Counted from the first letter of the stretch, positions 24,916 through 33,906 are shown. The stretch: DNA of 64,000 nucleotides from JBKPNZ01 sp046732895 (GCA_046732895.1 JBKPNZ010000019.1:1-64000), one strand, 5' to 3'. Program-made: numbers and translations. Notes: generated from the sequence alone by a model not told the origin.

Positions 24916-26246
24916 TGAGTGAGCTGTTGGGTCTCGGCGTCTCGCACAAGACGGCGCCGCTGGAGCTGCGCGAGCGTGTCGCGCTGACCGAGGGGAGGGC
25001 CTCCGGCGTCGTCCGAGAGCTGGTCAGCACCGACGAGGTCCTCGAGGCGGCCACGATCTCAACCTGCAACCGCACCGAGCTCTACCTCGTGAGCCTCGAC
25101 CCGGTTGCGGCCGAGTCGCTGGCGCTCACCGTCCTGGCCCGTGAGGCCGAGATTCGTCCCACCGAGCTGGTTGGCCACCTCTACTCGCTGCGCGGTCCCG
25201 ATGCCGCGGAGCAGCTCTTCCGCGTCACCGCGGGGCTCGACTCGATGATCCTCGGCGAGGCGGAGGTCCAGGGCCAGGTCAAGCGCGCCTACGAGCTCGC
25301 CCTGGTCGAGGGCGCCACCGGGGCGGTGCTCAACCGCCTCTTCCGTGGCGCGCTCGCGGCCGGCAAGCGCGCCCGCGCTGAGACAGGGATCTCGGAGCGG
25401 GCCATGTCGATCCCGTCGGTCGCGGTTGAGCTCGCCCAGCACACGCTCGGCGATCTCACCGAGCGCCGCGTTCTGGTCGTGGGAGCGGGCGAGACGGCGG
25501 AGCTCACCGCGCGGGCCCTGGCCACGCGCGGGGTCGAGGCGGTCTTCATCGCCAACCGCCGCTACGACCGCGCGATCGGCCTGGCCGAGCGCTTCGGCGG
25601 CCGCGCCGTTCGCTTCGAGGACCTTCCCGAGCAGATGATCGCCGCCGACATCGTCGTCGCGTCGACGAGCTCCCCCCATCACGTGATCGAGCAGGACGCA
25701 CTCCTCGAGGTGATGAGTGCGCGCGAGGGCCGGCCGCTGCTCCTCATCGACCTCGCCGTGCCGCGCGACATCCAGCCGGAGTGCCGAGAGGTGCCGGGCG
25801 TTGCCCTTCACGACATGGACGACCTCCAGCGCCTTGTCGAGCGCAACGCCTCGGGCCGCGAGGCTGAGGCGAAGCGCGCCGAGGTCGTGCTGCGAGCGGA
25901 GCTCGGGCGCTTTGAGCGCTGGCTCGCCACGCAGGACGTGACCCCCACGATTTCCGCTCTTCGCGCCCGCGGCGATGAGATCGTCGAGCGGGTGCTCGCC
26001 GAGAACGAGAACCGCTGGGAGGGCGTGACCGACGCTGATCGCACCCGCATGCAGGCGATGGCGCGTTCGATCGCGAGCCGCCTGCTGCACGAGCCCACGC
26101 TGCGCCTGAAGCGCGCCGGCGAAGAGGACGTCTACGCCAAGGTCGCCGCGCTGCGCGAGCTCTTCGGGCTGGACGCGGGGACCGAGCCGCTGGAGGACGT
26201 GGACGCAGAGGTGCGCGAGCTTCGGCGCCGCGACGAACGCGGCTAG
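24915..26246 (+). CDS. hemA: glutamyl-tRNA reductase
   Basis: 443 residues from ATG 24915. AGGAGG lies 7 nt upstream and the ATG overlaps the preceding TGA; GTG 24912 is a less likely start. Motifs: GVSHKTAPLELRERVAL at the N-terminus, TCNRTELYL with the catalytic Cys, GLDSMILGEAEVQGQVK, and the NADPH-binding VLVVGAGETAELTA. It reduces glutamyl-tRNA to glutamate-1-semialdehyde, the first committed step of C5 tetrapyrrole synthesis. The operon context places it next to cytochrome c haem handling. Confidence 0.95.
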   Translation: MSELLGLGVSHKTAPLELRERVALTEGRASGVVRELVSTDEVLEAATISTCNRTELYLVSLDPVAAESLALTVLAREAEIRPTELVGHLYSLRGPDAAEQLFRVTAGLDSMILGEAEVQGQVKRAYELALVEGATGAVLNRLFRGALAAGKRARAETGISERAMSIPSVAVELAQHTLGDLTERRVLVVGAGETAELTARALATRGVEAVFIANRRYDRAIGLAERFGGRAVRFEDLPEQMIAADIVVASTSSPHHVIEQDALLEVMSAREGRPLLLIDLAVPRDIQPECREVPGVALHDMDDLQRLVERNASGREAEAKRAEVVLRAELGRFERWLATQDVTPTISALRARGDEIVERVLAENENRWEGVTDADRTRMQAMARSIASRLLHEPTLRLKRAGEEDVYAKVAALRELFGLDAGTEPLEDVDAEVRELRRRDERG

Positions 26247-26266
26247 TGACGACGGAGGGTGGCGCG

Positions 26267-27142
26267 ATGAAGGTCGGCAGCCGCGGCAGCGCGCTGGCCC
26301 TCGCGCAGGCCAACGCCGTCGCCGAGGCGCTCGGCGGCGTCGAGGTCGTGGCCATCCGCACGGCGGACGGCGAGCCGGGGGACAAGTCACGCTTCGTCCG
26401 CGGCGTCGAGCAGGCGCTGCTCGAGGGTGAGGTCGATCTCGCCGTCCACTCAGCTAAGGACGTTCCGGGCGAGATGTCGGACGAGCTGTCACTCGTCGGG
26501 GTTCCGGCGCGGGAGGACCCCGCCGACGTCTTCGTCGGGGACAACGAGGCCCTGGCGGAGCTCGATGCCGGTGCCCGGATCGGAACCGCGAGCCTTCGCC
26601 GCCGCTCGCAGCTCCTCGCCCTACGCCCCGACGTCGAGGTGGTCGAACTGCGCGGGAACGTGGATACGCGCCTCGCAAAGCTCGCCGCCGGCGAGTGCGA
26701 GGGCATCGTGCTGGCGGCGGCCGGGCTGGCTCGCCTCGGGCGGGCCGACGCGATCAGCTTTCGCTTCGGCGCCGACGAGATGGTGCCCGCCCCAGGCCAG
26801 GGGTCCCTCGTTCTTCAGGCGCGAGCCGGAGACGCCGACGCGGCGCGAGCCGCGGCGCGCATCAGCGACGAGCAGGCGCTCGTCGAGCTGACCGCCGAGC
26901 GCGCCGCCGTCGCTGCGCTTCAGGCGAGCTGCGAGACGCCGGTGGGCATCTGCGCACGTCACATGGAGGGCACGCTCGCCGTGGCGGGCTTCGCAGGACT
27001 CCCCGACGGCAGTGAGTGGGTGCGCGACGCCCTGCGCGGCGACCCCGAGCAACCGGGGGCGCTCGGGCAGGCGCTCGCCCAGCGCATGCTCGCGGCCGGG
27101 GCCGGCGAGATCCTCGAGCGCGCCAGCGGAGCGGCCGCGTGA
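26267..27142 (+). CDS. hemC: hydroxymethylbilane synthase
   Basis: 291 residues from ATG 26267, preferred because GGAGG precedes it by 8 nt (GTG 26246 would add seven residues). Motifs: VGSRGSALALAQAN, VDLAVHSAKDVP, GTASLRRRSQL, LRGNVDTRLAKLAAG and LVELTAERA. The dipyrromethane cofactor Cys is in QASCETPVGICA. It polymerises four porphobilinogen units into preuroporphyrinogen. It overlaps the downstream cobA/hemD gene by 4 nt. Confidence 0.95.
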   Translation: MKVGSRGSALALAQANAVAEALGGVEVVAIRTADGEPGDKSRFVRGVEQALLEGEVDLAVHSAKDVPGEMSDELSLVGVPAREDPADVFVGDNEALAELDAGARIGTASLRRRSQLLALRPDVEVVELRGNVDTRLAKLAAGECEGIVLAAAGLARLGRADAISFRFGADEMVPAPGQGSLVLQARAGDADAARAAARISDEQALVELTAERAAVAALQASCETPVGICARHMEGTLAVAGFAGLPDGSEWVRDALRGDPEQPGALGQALAQRMLAAGAGEILERASGAAA

Positions 27143-28677
27143 GCGTCGAGGGGTTGATTGCGGCTCGCCCCGGGGTCGTCTACCTCGTCGGCGCCGGTCC
27201 CGGCGATGCCGGCCTGATGACCGTGCGCTCGCTCGAGCTGATCGGGTCGGCGGACGTGATCGTGCACGACCGGCTGATCCCGGCCGGGGCGCTCGCGGGG
27301 GCTCGCCCCGATGCTGAGCTCCTCTACGTCGGGAAGGAGCCCGGCGAGGCCACGGTCGCGCAGGACCAGATCGAGTCGTTCCTGGTCGATCGTGCCGCGG
27401 CCGGGCGCAGCGTTGTGAGGCTGAAGGGCGGCGACCCGTTCGTGTTCGGCCGGGGCGGCGAGGAGGCCGAGGCCCTGGCAGCCGCAGGCGTCGACTTCGA
27501 GGTGGTCCCAGGGGTCACCTCCGGCGTGGCCGCGCCGGCGTTCGCCGGCATTCCGCTGACCCATCGCGACGATGCCTCGGCGGTGGCCTTCGTCACGGGT
27601 CATGAGGACCCCGAGAAGGACGAGAGCGCGATCGACTGGCCGGCACTCGGCGCCTTTCCCGGCACGCTCGTGCTCTATATGGGGGTGAAGAGGCTCCCGC
27701 AGATCGCCGAGCGCCTGATCGCGGCCGGCCGCGATGCCGCGGAGCCGGCGGCCGCGATCGAGCGTGGCACGCTCCCGGGCCAGCGGACCGTGACGGCGAC
27801 GCTCGGCGAGCTCCCGGCCGCGGCCGCCGCCGAGGACATCCGGGCGCCGGCGATCCTGCTGATCGGTCCCGTGGCCGCGCGACGCGACGCGATCGCTTGG
27901 CTCGAGCGGCGGCCCCTTCACGGCCGGCGCGTCGTCGTCACCCGGGCCCGCGCCCAGGCGAGTGGCCTGTCGCGGGCGCTCGGAGCTCTGGGAGCGGAGG
28001 TCATCGAGCTGCCGGCGATCCGGATCGAGCCCAGGATCGATTCCCCCGAGGTGCGCGCGGCGGTCGAGGCGCTTCACACCTATGCCCTGGTTTGCCTGAC
28101 CTCTCCCAACGGCGTGACCCTGCTCTTCGAGGCCATGGCGGCGGCGGGGCGCGACGCCCGCGCCCTTGCGAACGCCACGGTGGCGGCCATCGGCCCCGGC
28201 ACGGCCGCCGCGCTCGCAGAGCGCGGGCTGATCGCCGACGTGGTCCCGGAGCGGTTCGTGGCGGAAGCGCTCGTGGAGGCGTTGCGCGACGTGGAGATCG
28301 CGGGCCGGCCCGTGCTGGTCGCCCGCGCGGCCGAGGCGCGGGATGTGCTTCCCGACGCACTGCGGAAGCAGGGAGGCGAAGTCGACGTCGTCGGGCTCTA
28401 CGAAACCATCGCCGATCAGCCCTCACCCGAGGCGCGGGCCCGGGCGACGGAGGCTGACTACGTGACCTTCACCTCCTCGTCCACGGTCCGCAACTTCGTC
28501 GAGGCCGTGGGCGACGACTTCCCCGGCGATGCGCGGGTGGTATCGATCGGACCGGTCACGTCGGCCGCGGCCCGCGAGCTCGGGCTCGAGGTCCATGCCG
28601 AAGCCGAGCGCCACGACCCGGAGGGTCTGCTCGAGGCGCTGCTTGCCGACGCCGGCCGCGACCGTGATGGCGCATAG
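27139..28677 (+). CDS. uroporphyrinogen-III C-methyltransferase / synthase fusion (CobA-HemD)
   Basis: 512 residues from GTG 27139. The N-terminal half (about 12-255) is CobA/SUMT: VYLVGAGPGDAGLMTVRSLE, VRLKGGDPFVFGRGGEE, VPGVTSGVAAPAFAGIPLTHR and IERGTLPGQRTV. The C-terminal half (about 262-505) is uroporphyrinogen-III synthase HemD: GRRVVVTRARAQASGLSRAL, CLTSPNGVTLLFEAM and VTFTSSSTVRNFVEAVGD. HemD cyclises preuroporphyrinogen to uroporphyrinogen III. CobA methylates it to precorrin-2, the branch to sirohaem and cobalamin. Both are known as a fused enzyme in Firmicutes and Actinobacteria. Last gene of the ccm-hem operon in view. Confidence 0.93.
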   Translation: MSVEGLIAARPGVVYLVGAGPGDAGLMTVRSLELIGSADVIVHDRLIPAGALAGARPDAELLYVGKEPGEATVAQDQIESFLVDRAAAGRSVVRLKGGDPFVFGRGGEEAEALAAAGVDFEVVPGVTSGVAAPAFAGIPLTHRDDASAVAFVTGHEDPEKDESAIDWPALGAFPGTLVLYMGVKRLPQIAERLIAAGRDAAEPAAAIERGTLPGQRTVTATLGELPAAAAAEDIRAPAILLIGPVAARRDAIAWLERRPLHGRRVVVTRARAQASGLSRALGALGAEVIELPAIRIEPRIDSPEVRAAVEALHTYALVCLTSPNGVTLLFEAMAAAGRDARALANATVAAIGPGTAAALAERGLIADVVPERFVAEALVEALRDVEIAGRPVLVARAAEARDVLPDALRKQGGEVDVVGLYETIADQPSPEARARATEADYVTFTSSSTVRNFVEAVGDDFPGDARVVSIGPVTSAAARELGLEVHAEAERHDPEGLLEALLADAGRDRDGA

Positions 28678-28696
28678 CCTGACCCGCCCAGCCCAA

Positions 28697-28702
28697 TAGA
28701 TT
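28697..28702 (+). promoter_or_regulatory. -10 box TAGATT, leaderless start
   Basis: TAGATT is 7 nt before ATG 28710. It separates the SAM hydrolase-birA pair from the ccm-hem operon and argues against the TTG start at 28701, which lies inside the box. Confidence 0.5.
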
Positions 28703-28709
28703 GGCTGCG

Positions 28710-29519
28710 ATGGCGCGGCCGATCACCTTTCTCTCGGACTACGGCTACCAGGACGACTTCGCCGGCGTCTGTCGTGCCGTCATCGCCAAGATCGCTCCCG
28801 ACGTCCCGGTCATCGATCTGACTCACGGAATTCGGCGCCACGCCGTCGCCGAGGCTGCATCGGTGCTGGCCAACGCGTTGCCCTACGCGCCTGCGGGCGT
28901 CCACCTGGCCATCGTCGATCCAGGCGTCGGTACGCCCCGGCGCGCGCTCGCCGTGCGCGTTGCCGAGGGCGACCGCGTGCTGGTGGGGCCCGACAACGGC
29001 CTGCTCTATCCCGCGATCGAGGCGCTGGGCGGCGCCGTCGCCGCGGCCGACGTCACGCTTTCGTCGTTCCGGCTCGAACCCGTTTCGGCGACGTTTCACG
29101 GCCGCGACGTCTTCGCCCCGGTTGCGGCGCACCTGGCCCTCGACGCGACACTCGCGGACGCGGGTGAGACCGTCGACCCGAAGTCGCTGGTGCGCCCGGA
29201 TGTGAGCGGACCCCGCATCGAAGGCGGCCGGGTCATCGCTCATGCCGTCTACGTCGATCGCTACGGCAACGTGGCGCTCGACGTGGGGCACCGCCAGCTT
29301 CCGGACACGGGCCTGAAACTGGGCCACAGGGCGTGGATCGAGGCGGGCGGGATCACGCTCGACGGCATCTACACGCTCACCTTCAGCGACGTCGCCGGCG
29401 GTCAGCTGATGCTCTACGAGGACTCGTACCGCAACCTCGCCCTGGCCGTTAATCGCGGCAGCGCCGCCGAGATGCTCGCGATCGGCCCGGGGGACGAGGT
29501 CGTGCTGCATCCGGCGTGA
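28710..29519 (+). CDS. S-adenosyl-L-methionine hydrolase (adenosine-forming), DUF62 family
   Basis: 269 residues. Motifs of the SAM hydroxide adenosyltransferase family (related to fluorinase and chlorinase): FLSDYGYQDDFAGVCRAVI, VIDLTHGIRRH, AIVDPGVGTPRRALAV, VGPDNGLLYPAI and TFHGRDVFAPVAAHLA, with the C-terminal domain VYVDRYGNVAL. The family cleaves SAM to adenosine and methionine using water. No 23-residue fluorinase-type insert was noticed. It overlaps birA by 4 nt. Confidence 0.88.
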   Translation: MARPITFLSDYGYQDDFAGVCRAVIAKIAPDVPVIDLTHGIRRHAVAEAASVLANALPYAPAGVHLAIVDPGVGTPRRALAVRVAEGDRVLVGPDNGLLYPAIEALGGAVAAADVTLSSFRLEPVSATFHGRDVFAPVAAHLALDATLADAGETVDPKSLVRPDVSGPRIEGGRVIAHAVYVDRYGNVALDVGHRQLPDTGLKLGHRAWIEAGGITLDGIYTLTFSDVAGGQLMLYEDSYRNLALAVNRGSAAEMLAIGPGDEVVLHPA

Positions 29520-30241
29520 GCGCCGCCTTCGGCCACCCGCGCCGCCACTACCGCGTGTGCGACTCCACGAGCGAGCGCGCGCGCGAGCTGACGGAGGGCG
29601 GCGCTCCGAGCGGCACCGTCGTCACGGCCGACGCGCAGAGCGCGGGCCGCGGGCGGCGAGGCCGGCGCTGGAGCGCCCCGGCTGGTGCCGCCCTGCTCTA
29701 CTCGGCGATCCTCCGGCCGCTTCAGGCGATTCACGCGCTCCTGCCGCTCGCGGTGCCCGTCGCAGTCTGCGATGCGATCGAGTCGCTGGCACCGGTCGAG
29801 TGCGCCATCAAGTGGCCGAATGACGTGTGGATCGATGAGCGCAAGGTCGCCGGCGTGCTGATCGAGGCCCGGCCGCCGGACTGGGCCGTGATCGGCATCG
29901 GCGTGAACCTGGCCATCGAGCCCGGCGAGCTCCCGAGCGACCTCCGCTGGCCCGCCACCTCCGTTGGCCATGGGGCCACGGTCGAGGCGGCTCTGGGCGC
30001 GGTGAACGAAACCCTCGCGAGCTGGGTGGGCGCCGAGGATGCGAGGATCCTCGCCGAGTTTCGCCGCCGCGACGCGCTCGCCACTCGGAGCGTCAGATGG
30101 GAGGGCACCGGTTCAGACGGGGAAGGGCGCGGACGCGCCGAGGGCGTCGACGAGCGCGGGAACCTGGTGGTGATCGAGGCGTCGGGAGCGCGTCGCGCTC
30201 TGGGTGCGGGCGAGGTCACGCTGCGTGTGGAGCAGGGCTAG
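29516..30241 (+). CDS. birA: biotin-[acetyl-CoA-carboxylase] ligase
   Basis: 241 residues from GTG 29516, overlapping the previous stop. Catalytic motifs: DSTSERARELTEGG, AGRGRRGRRWSAPAGAALLYS (biotinyl-AMP loop GRGRRG) and IKWPNDVWIDERKVAGVL with the active-site Lys, then IGIGVNL. There is no N-terminal helix-turn-helix, so it is a monofunctional (group I) ligase rather than a repressor. It biotinylates acyl-CoA carboxylase subunits. Confidence 0.92.
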   Translation: MSAAFGHPRRHYRVCDSTSERARELTEGGAPSGTVVTADAQSAGRGRRGRRWSAPAGAALLYSAILRPLQAIHALLPLAVPVAVCDAIESLAPVECAIKWPNDVWIDERKVAGVLIEARPPDWAVIGIGVNLAIEPGELPSDLRWPATSVGHGATVEAALGAVNETLASWVGAEDARILAEFRRRDALATRSVRWEGTGSDGEGRGRAEGVDERGNLVVIEASGARRALGAGEVTLRVEQG

Positions 30242-30570
30242 CTGCGGCGGGCCCGGAGCAGCAGGTAGGCGAGGAAGGCCACCGCCATCGCGATTCGCGT
30301 GTAGTCGATCGCCGGCTGCCAGCGGACGCGGCCAGCCTTGATCTCGAACGCCCCGGCCGGCCAGCCCGCCATGCCGAAGCCGTACCCGGCGCTGTCCTGG
30401 GCCGTCGCGTCCCCGCCTCCTTCCGGACTCGTGGTGACTCCCCCGCCGCCTCCGCCGAAGACGGTGGCGGCGGGAATCACGGTGACTCCCTCGCGCTCGA
30501 TCGGCTCGCCGAGCACCCGCCCGACGCCGACCGAATCACGGACTCGCTGCAGTACCTCGCGTGCGTCCAT
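30238..30570 (-). CDS. GerW/YtfJ family protein
   Basis: 110 residues from ATG 30570. The sequence VGRVLGEPIEREGVTVIPAATV followed by a Gly-rich stretch (FGGGGGGV) and a second Gly/Ala block (GYGFGMAGWPAGAFEIK) matches the GerW (YtfJ) family. The protein ends in a C-terminal transmembrane helix (IAMAVAFLAYLLLRARRS). YtfJ is a sporulation protein in Bacillus, but members occur in non-sporulating actinobacteria, where the role is unknown. The 3' end overlaps convergent birA by 4 nt. Confidence 0.75.
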   Translation of the reverse strand: MDAREVLQRVRDSVGVGRVLGEPIEREGVTVIPAATVFGGGGGGVTTSPEGGGDATAQDSAGYGFGMAGWPAGAFEIKAGRVRWQPAIDYTRIAMAVAFLAYLLLRARRS

Positions 30571-30612
30571 GGCTTGGGGTTCGGGCGGACCGCGCCCGTT
30601 CCTCCCCAACCC

Positions 30613-33135
30613 TCAACTCTGGGTCTTCGAGTCTTCCTTGGTCTGCGGCCTCGAGTCTTCGCCGTTGGCGTCGAGCTTCTCGCGCTCCCTGCCATTCGGG
30701 CGATCGCCGTTGTCGCTCTTGGCGCCCTTACGACGCCGGCGTCGCTTCGACCCGCCCTGCTTCGGGAAGTTCCTGAGCAGCTCGCGCGCAACGGCCGACG
30801 GCTTGCGAGCCATGCGCATCCGGGCGCCGCGCAGCACTTCCTCGGCCTCCGGCGTGTGCGCAACGGCGGCCGCGAGCAGGGCGACGGCAAGGCGGCGGTC
30901 CTGCTGGCGGGCGGCGTGGACGATGCGCCGTGCGTTGCGGCCGTGCGCGCGACCCGACGAGTTGACGAAGAGTCCGAGGAGGCGCTTGGTCTCGGGCCAG
31001 CGCTGGACCGCGTACTCCTCATGGAGCTCGCGGGTGAACGAGGCAAGCCTCCAGACCCAGGCCTGCGCCTGGTCACGACGGCCGATGCGCCGCTCGGCGA
31101 GCGCTTGGAGCAGGACCTTGACGCCGGCGCGGCGCTCATCGCGCGGCCAGGTGGCGACGACCTCGGCCGCGTCGTCGAAGGCGTCCGCGTCGCGCAGCGT
31201 GGCGATCTCCTGCAGCGCCTTCAGCCGCAGCTGGTGGTTGCGGTTGCGCTGCACGCAGGTCAGCAGGAAGCGCCGCCGCAGCTCCTTGGCCTGGTCGTGC
31301 TGGATCATCGCCTTTGCGCGGCGCCAGTTGTTCGGGGTGACGCGCGCCCCGGCGAGCGCGGCCCAAGCGTGCTGCTCGGAGTAGTTCAGGTTCTCGACGG
31401 CGATCCGCCAGAGCTCGCGCTCCAGGACGAGGAGCCGGCGCTCGGCGTCGGCTGAGACGGGCACGACCCGCCGCTCCACGCGAACCCGCCGCCCCCGGCC
31501 GCGGCGCACGGGCCCGACGACGATGGCGCCGCCGCGGTAGACGTCGCGGTCGAGCAGGCTGTGGAGGGTGACGATCGTCTCGTCATGCGTGGTGGCCGGG
31601 TGGACGAAGTCGATCACCAGGCCGGCCTCCTTGCCCTGGTTGCGTCGGGTGACTCGACCGACCCGCTGCTGGTAGACGCGCCGTGATGCCGTGGGCGCGA
31701 GGTGCATGCAGATCGTGGCGCGGGGGGAGTTCCAGCCCTCCGCGAGCAGCATCGCGTTGCAGAGCACGTCCACCTCGCCGCGCTCGAAGGCCGCGAGGAT
31801 CTCGGCGAGCTCGCGCTTCGGCGTCTCGCCCGACACGGCGCGAGCCTTGATGCCGGCCGCCTGGAACGCGGAGGCGACATTGTTCGCGTGACGCACGCCG
31901 GCGGTGTAGACGACACCCGGGATGCGCCGGAAGCGCGATTGGTAGAGGTCGGCCACGGCGACGTTGAACGGCTCCTGGTCGAGGAGCTTGGCCAGCTCTT
32001 CCTGGTCGAAGTCCTGATCCACCTCGCCGCGGCGCAATGGCACCTTGGCGATCGTGCGCACCCCGGGCCCCGGTGGGATGCGGATGCAGCGCAGCGGCGC
32101 GATGACGCCGCGCCGAGCCGCCTGGGCGAGGTCGAAGCGAGACGTCTGAGTGGGAAAGAGGTCGGTGACGTGGCGAGCGATGAGCGCGCCGGTCGCGGTC
32201 ATGCCGATGAACACCGGCCCCGGCCAGGCGCGGATGCAGGCGCTCGTCTTCTCGCCCAGCGCGGTGTGGGCCTCGTCGCAGATCACGATCGAGTAGGCGT
32301 CGGAGACGCGATCGGCGTTCCGCACGAACCACTGATAGGTCTCGACCGTGACCGGGCCGTAGGGATGGTCGGCGCCGTCGAGAAGCGCGGGCGAGAGGCG
32401 CTCGGAGTAGCCGCGGGTGGAGATCTCGCCGATGAACTGATCGACGAGGTTGCGGCGGTGGGTGAGGATCAGGATGCCGCCCGTCCGCGAGGCCTCGACG
32501 AACCCGACGGCGGCGACGGTCTTGCCGGCGCCGGTGGCGTGCTCGAACCAGAAGCGCCGGGCGGCGCCGGGGTCTTCGGGCGCCTCGTCGATCGTCTCCT
32601 CGTAGGACTCGTCCTCGTCCTCCCAGTCAACCGGCTCCTCGTCCGGAGCGACCTCGTCCTCGTCGAGGGCGTCCCCAGGCGGCTCGCCGTTCGCCGACTG
32701 GTCGGAGAGCTCGGCTTCGGCCGCTGCTGCGCGCCCGCCATTCCCCGATCTCGCGCCGTTGGAGGTGCCGTTGCCGCTCGGCTTCTCGAGATCGGCGATC
32801 AGCTCGACGAGGGTCCCCGAAAGCGCGTCGACCTGGTGCTCGTTGAGGTCGGTCCCGTCGGCCAGGCGCGGAACCTCGTCGGAGAGGAGACGCTCCAGAC
32901 CGAGGACGAGGGAGTAGTCACGGCGCCACTCCATCGAGGGCTCCTCGCGGCCAGCATCGAGCTCGGCGAGCGCCGCGTCGACGGCAAGCCGGCGGGCGGT
33001 GCCGGGAGCGAGCGCATCCATCTTCTCGCCCTCGAGCAGCACCGGCTCCCGCGTGAACTTGCGCACGCGGTCGAGGTCGGCTTCGGAAAGCCGCGTTGTT
33101 GCCGCAGTCGCGGCGACTTCGCTGGTATCAGCCAT
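30613..33135 (-). CDS. SF2 DEAD/DEAH-box helicase with extended C-terminus
   Basis: 840 residues. Residues 1-120 have no recognisable domain. About 120-195 is a Gly/Asn then very acidic linker (DEDEVAPDEEPVDWEDEDE). The helicase core follows: Walker A HATGAGKT (near 204), ILTHRRNLVDQF (Ia), VICDEAHTALG (II, DEAH), FIGMTATG (III), YTAGVRHANNVASAF (IV), NAMLLAEGWNSPRATICMHL (V) and YQQRVGRVTR (VI). Residues about 580-790 are helical and repeat-like, and the end is a basic KRRRRRKGAK tail likely to bind nucleic acid. No methylase or nuclease partner is adjacent, so a restriction role is not supported. Confidence 0.75.
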   Translation of the reverse strand: MADTSEVAATAATTRLSEADLDRVRKFTREPVLLEGEKMDALAPGTARRLAVDAALAELDAGREEPSMEWRRDYSLVLGLERLLSDEVPRLADGTDLNEHQVDALSGTLVELIADLEKPSGNGTSNGARSGNGGRAAAAEAELSDQSANGEPPGDALDEDEVAPDEEPVDWEDEDESYEETIDEAPEDPGAARRFWFEHATGAGKTVAAVGFVEASRTGGILILTHRRNLVDQFIGEISTRGYSERLSPALLDGADHPYGPVTVETYQWFVRNADRVSDAYSIVICDEAHTALGEKTSACIRAWPGPVFIGMTATGALIARHVTDLFPTQTSRFDLAQAARRGVIAPLRCIRIPPGPGVRTIAKVPLRRGEVDQDFDQEELAKLLDQEPFNVAVADLYQSRFRRIPGVVYTAGVRHANNVASAFQAAGIKARAVSGETPKRELAEILAAFERGEVDVLCNAMLLAEGWNSPRATICMHLAPTASRRVYQQRVGRVTRRNQGKEAGLVIDFVHPATTHDETIVTLHSLLDRDVYRGGAIVVGPVRRGRGRRVRVERRVVPVSADAERRLLVLERELWRIAVENLNYSEQHAWAALAGARVTPNNWRRAKAMIQHDQAKELRRRFLLTCVQRNRNHQLRLKALQEIATLRDADAFDDAAEVVATWPRDERRAGVKVLLQALAERRIGRRDQAQAWVWRLASFTRELHEEYAVQRWPETKRLLGLFVNSSGRAHGRNARRIVHAARQQDRRLAVALLAAAVAHTPEAEEVLRGARMRMARKPSAVARELLRNFPKQGGSKRRRRRKGAKSDNGDRPNGREREKLDANGEDSRPQTKEDSKTQS

Positions 33136-33259
33136 GCAAGGGCTTTCGTCGCGGCTACCCGACGCTGATCCAAGTCATCGACAGGCAGCGCAGTAAGCTC
33201 GAATGGAGATCCCCGCCCGCCGGGTGTTTACCCCTCTTGGCCCGAACGGCCGGGTCTCC

Positions 33260-33283
33260 GCGGTCTCCTCAAGAGGTGACCGC
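33260..33283. promoter_or_regulatory. near-perfect 24-bp palindrome upstream of tlpA-like gene
   Basis: GCGGTC-T-CCTC-AA-GAGG-T-GACCGC: arms pair except for a T-T mismatch. It lies 17 nt before ATG 33301 and could form an mRNA hairpin or serve as an operator. Confidence 0.4.
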
Positions 33284-33300
33284 ACGTAAAAGTACCACCG

Positions 33301-33906
33301 ATGCAGGCGAACACGACGAAAGCGGGATCGATGGGCGGTCGACGACGCTCTGCCCGGGCGTCTGCAGGCGTGCTCGCTGCGGTCCTCGCATTCGGGATTT
33401 CAGCCTGCGGTGGCGACTCCGAGGACGCCCCGCCGCCGCCGAACTACAACCAGCTGTTGAAGGGCGCGCCGCCGAAGCTCGCCGCGCTCTATGCGAAGGG
33501 CGACGAGGTGATCGAGGGGAACACCGGCGATGTACAGGGGCAGCTGGATGAGCTCCACGGCTACCCCGTAGTCGTGAATGCGTGGGCCTCGTGGTGCGGA
33601 CCGTGCCGCGAGGAGTTCACGCTCTTCCAGAAGGCGTCCGCCAGGCTCGGGACGAGAATCGGGTTTCTAGGCCTGGATACGAACGACGCCGCGTCCGCCG
33701 CGAAGACCTTCCTCGACGAGCGTCCGCTGCCCTACCCGAGCTACACGGACACCGGCTGGGATCTGGCGGACGAATTCACGCCCGGCGTCCAAGGGCTCCC
33801 GAAGACGGCCTTCTACGACTCATCGGGAAAGCAGGTCTTTGTCCACCAAGGCCCCTACACCTCCCTCGGCCAGCTGGAGTCCGAGATCAAGAAGTACGCC
33901 GAGTAG
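33301..33906 (+). CDS. TlpA/ResA-like thioredoxin-fold lipoprotein
   Basis: 201 residues from ATG 33301; ATG 33331 is an alternative that still contains the whole signal peptide. The lipobox is GISAC-GG (lipid-modified Cys). The thioredoxin fold follows, with VVNAWASWCGPCREEF: active-site Cys-Gly-Pro-Cys near residue 100, cis-Pro in GLPKTAFYDS. Such membrane-anchored thiol reductases keep apocytochrome c or other exported proteins reduced. That fits the ccm genes elsewhere in the window, but they are not adjacent. Confidence 0.85.
   Translation: MQANTTKAGSMGGRRRSARASAGVLAAVLAFGISACGGDSEDAPPPPNYNQLLKGAPPKLAALYAKGDEVIEGNTGDVQGQLDELHGYPVVVNAWASWCGPCREEFTLFQKASARLGTRIGFLGLDTNDAASAAKTFLDERPLPYPSYTDTGWDLADEFTPGVQGLPKTAFYDSSGKQVFVHQGPYTSLGQLESEIKKYAE

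Noticed and set aside
30613..33135. Part of a restriction or phage-defence system
   Set aside because: No methyltransferase, nuclease or known defence partner lies beside it; the neighbours are GerW-like and TlpA-like genes.
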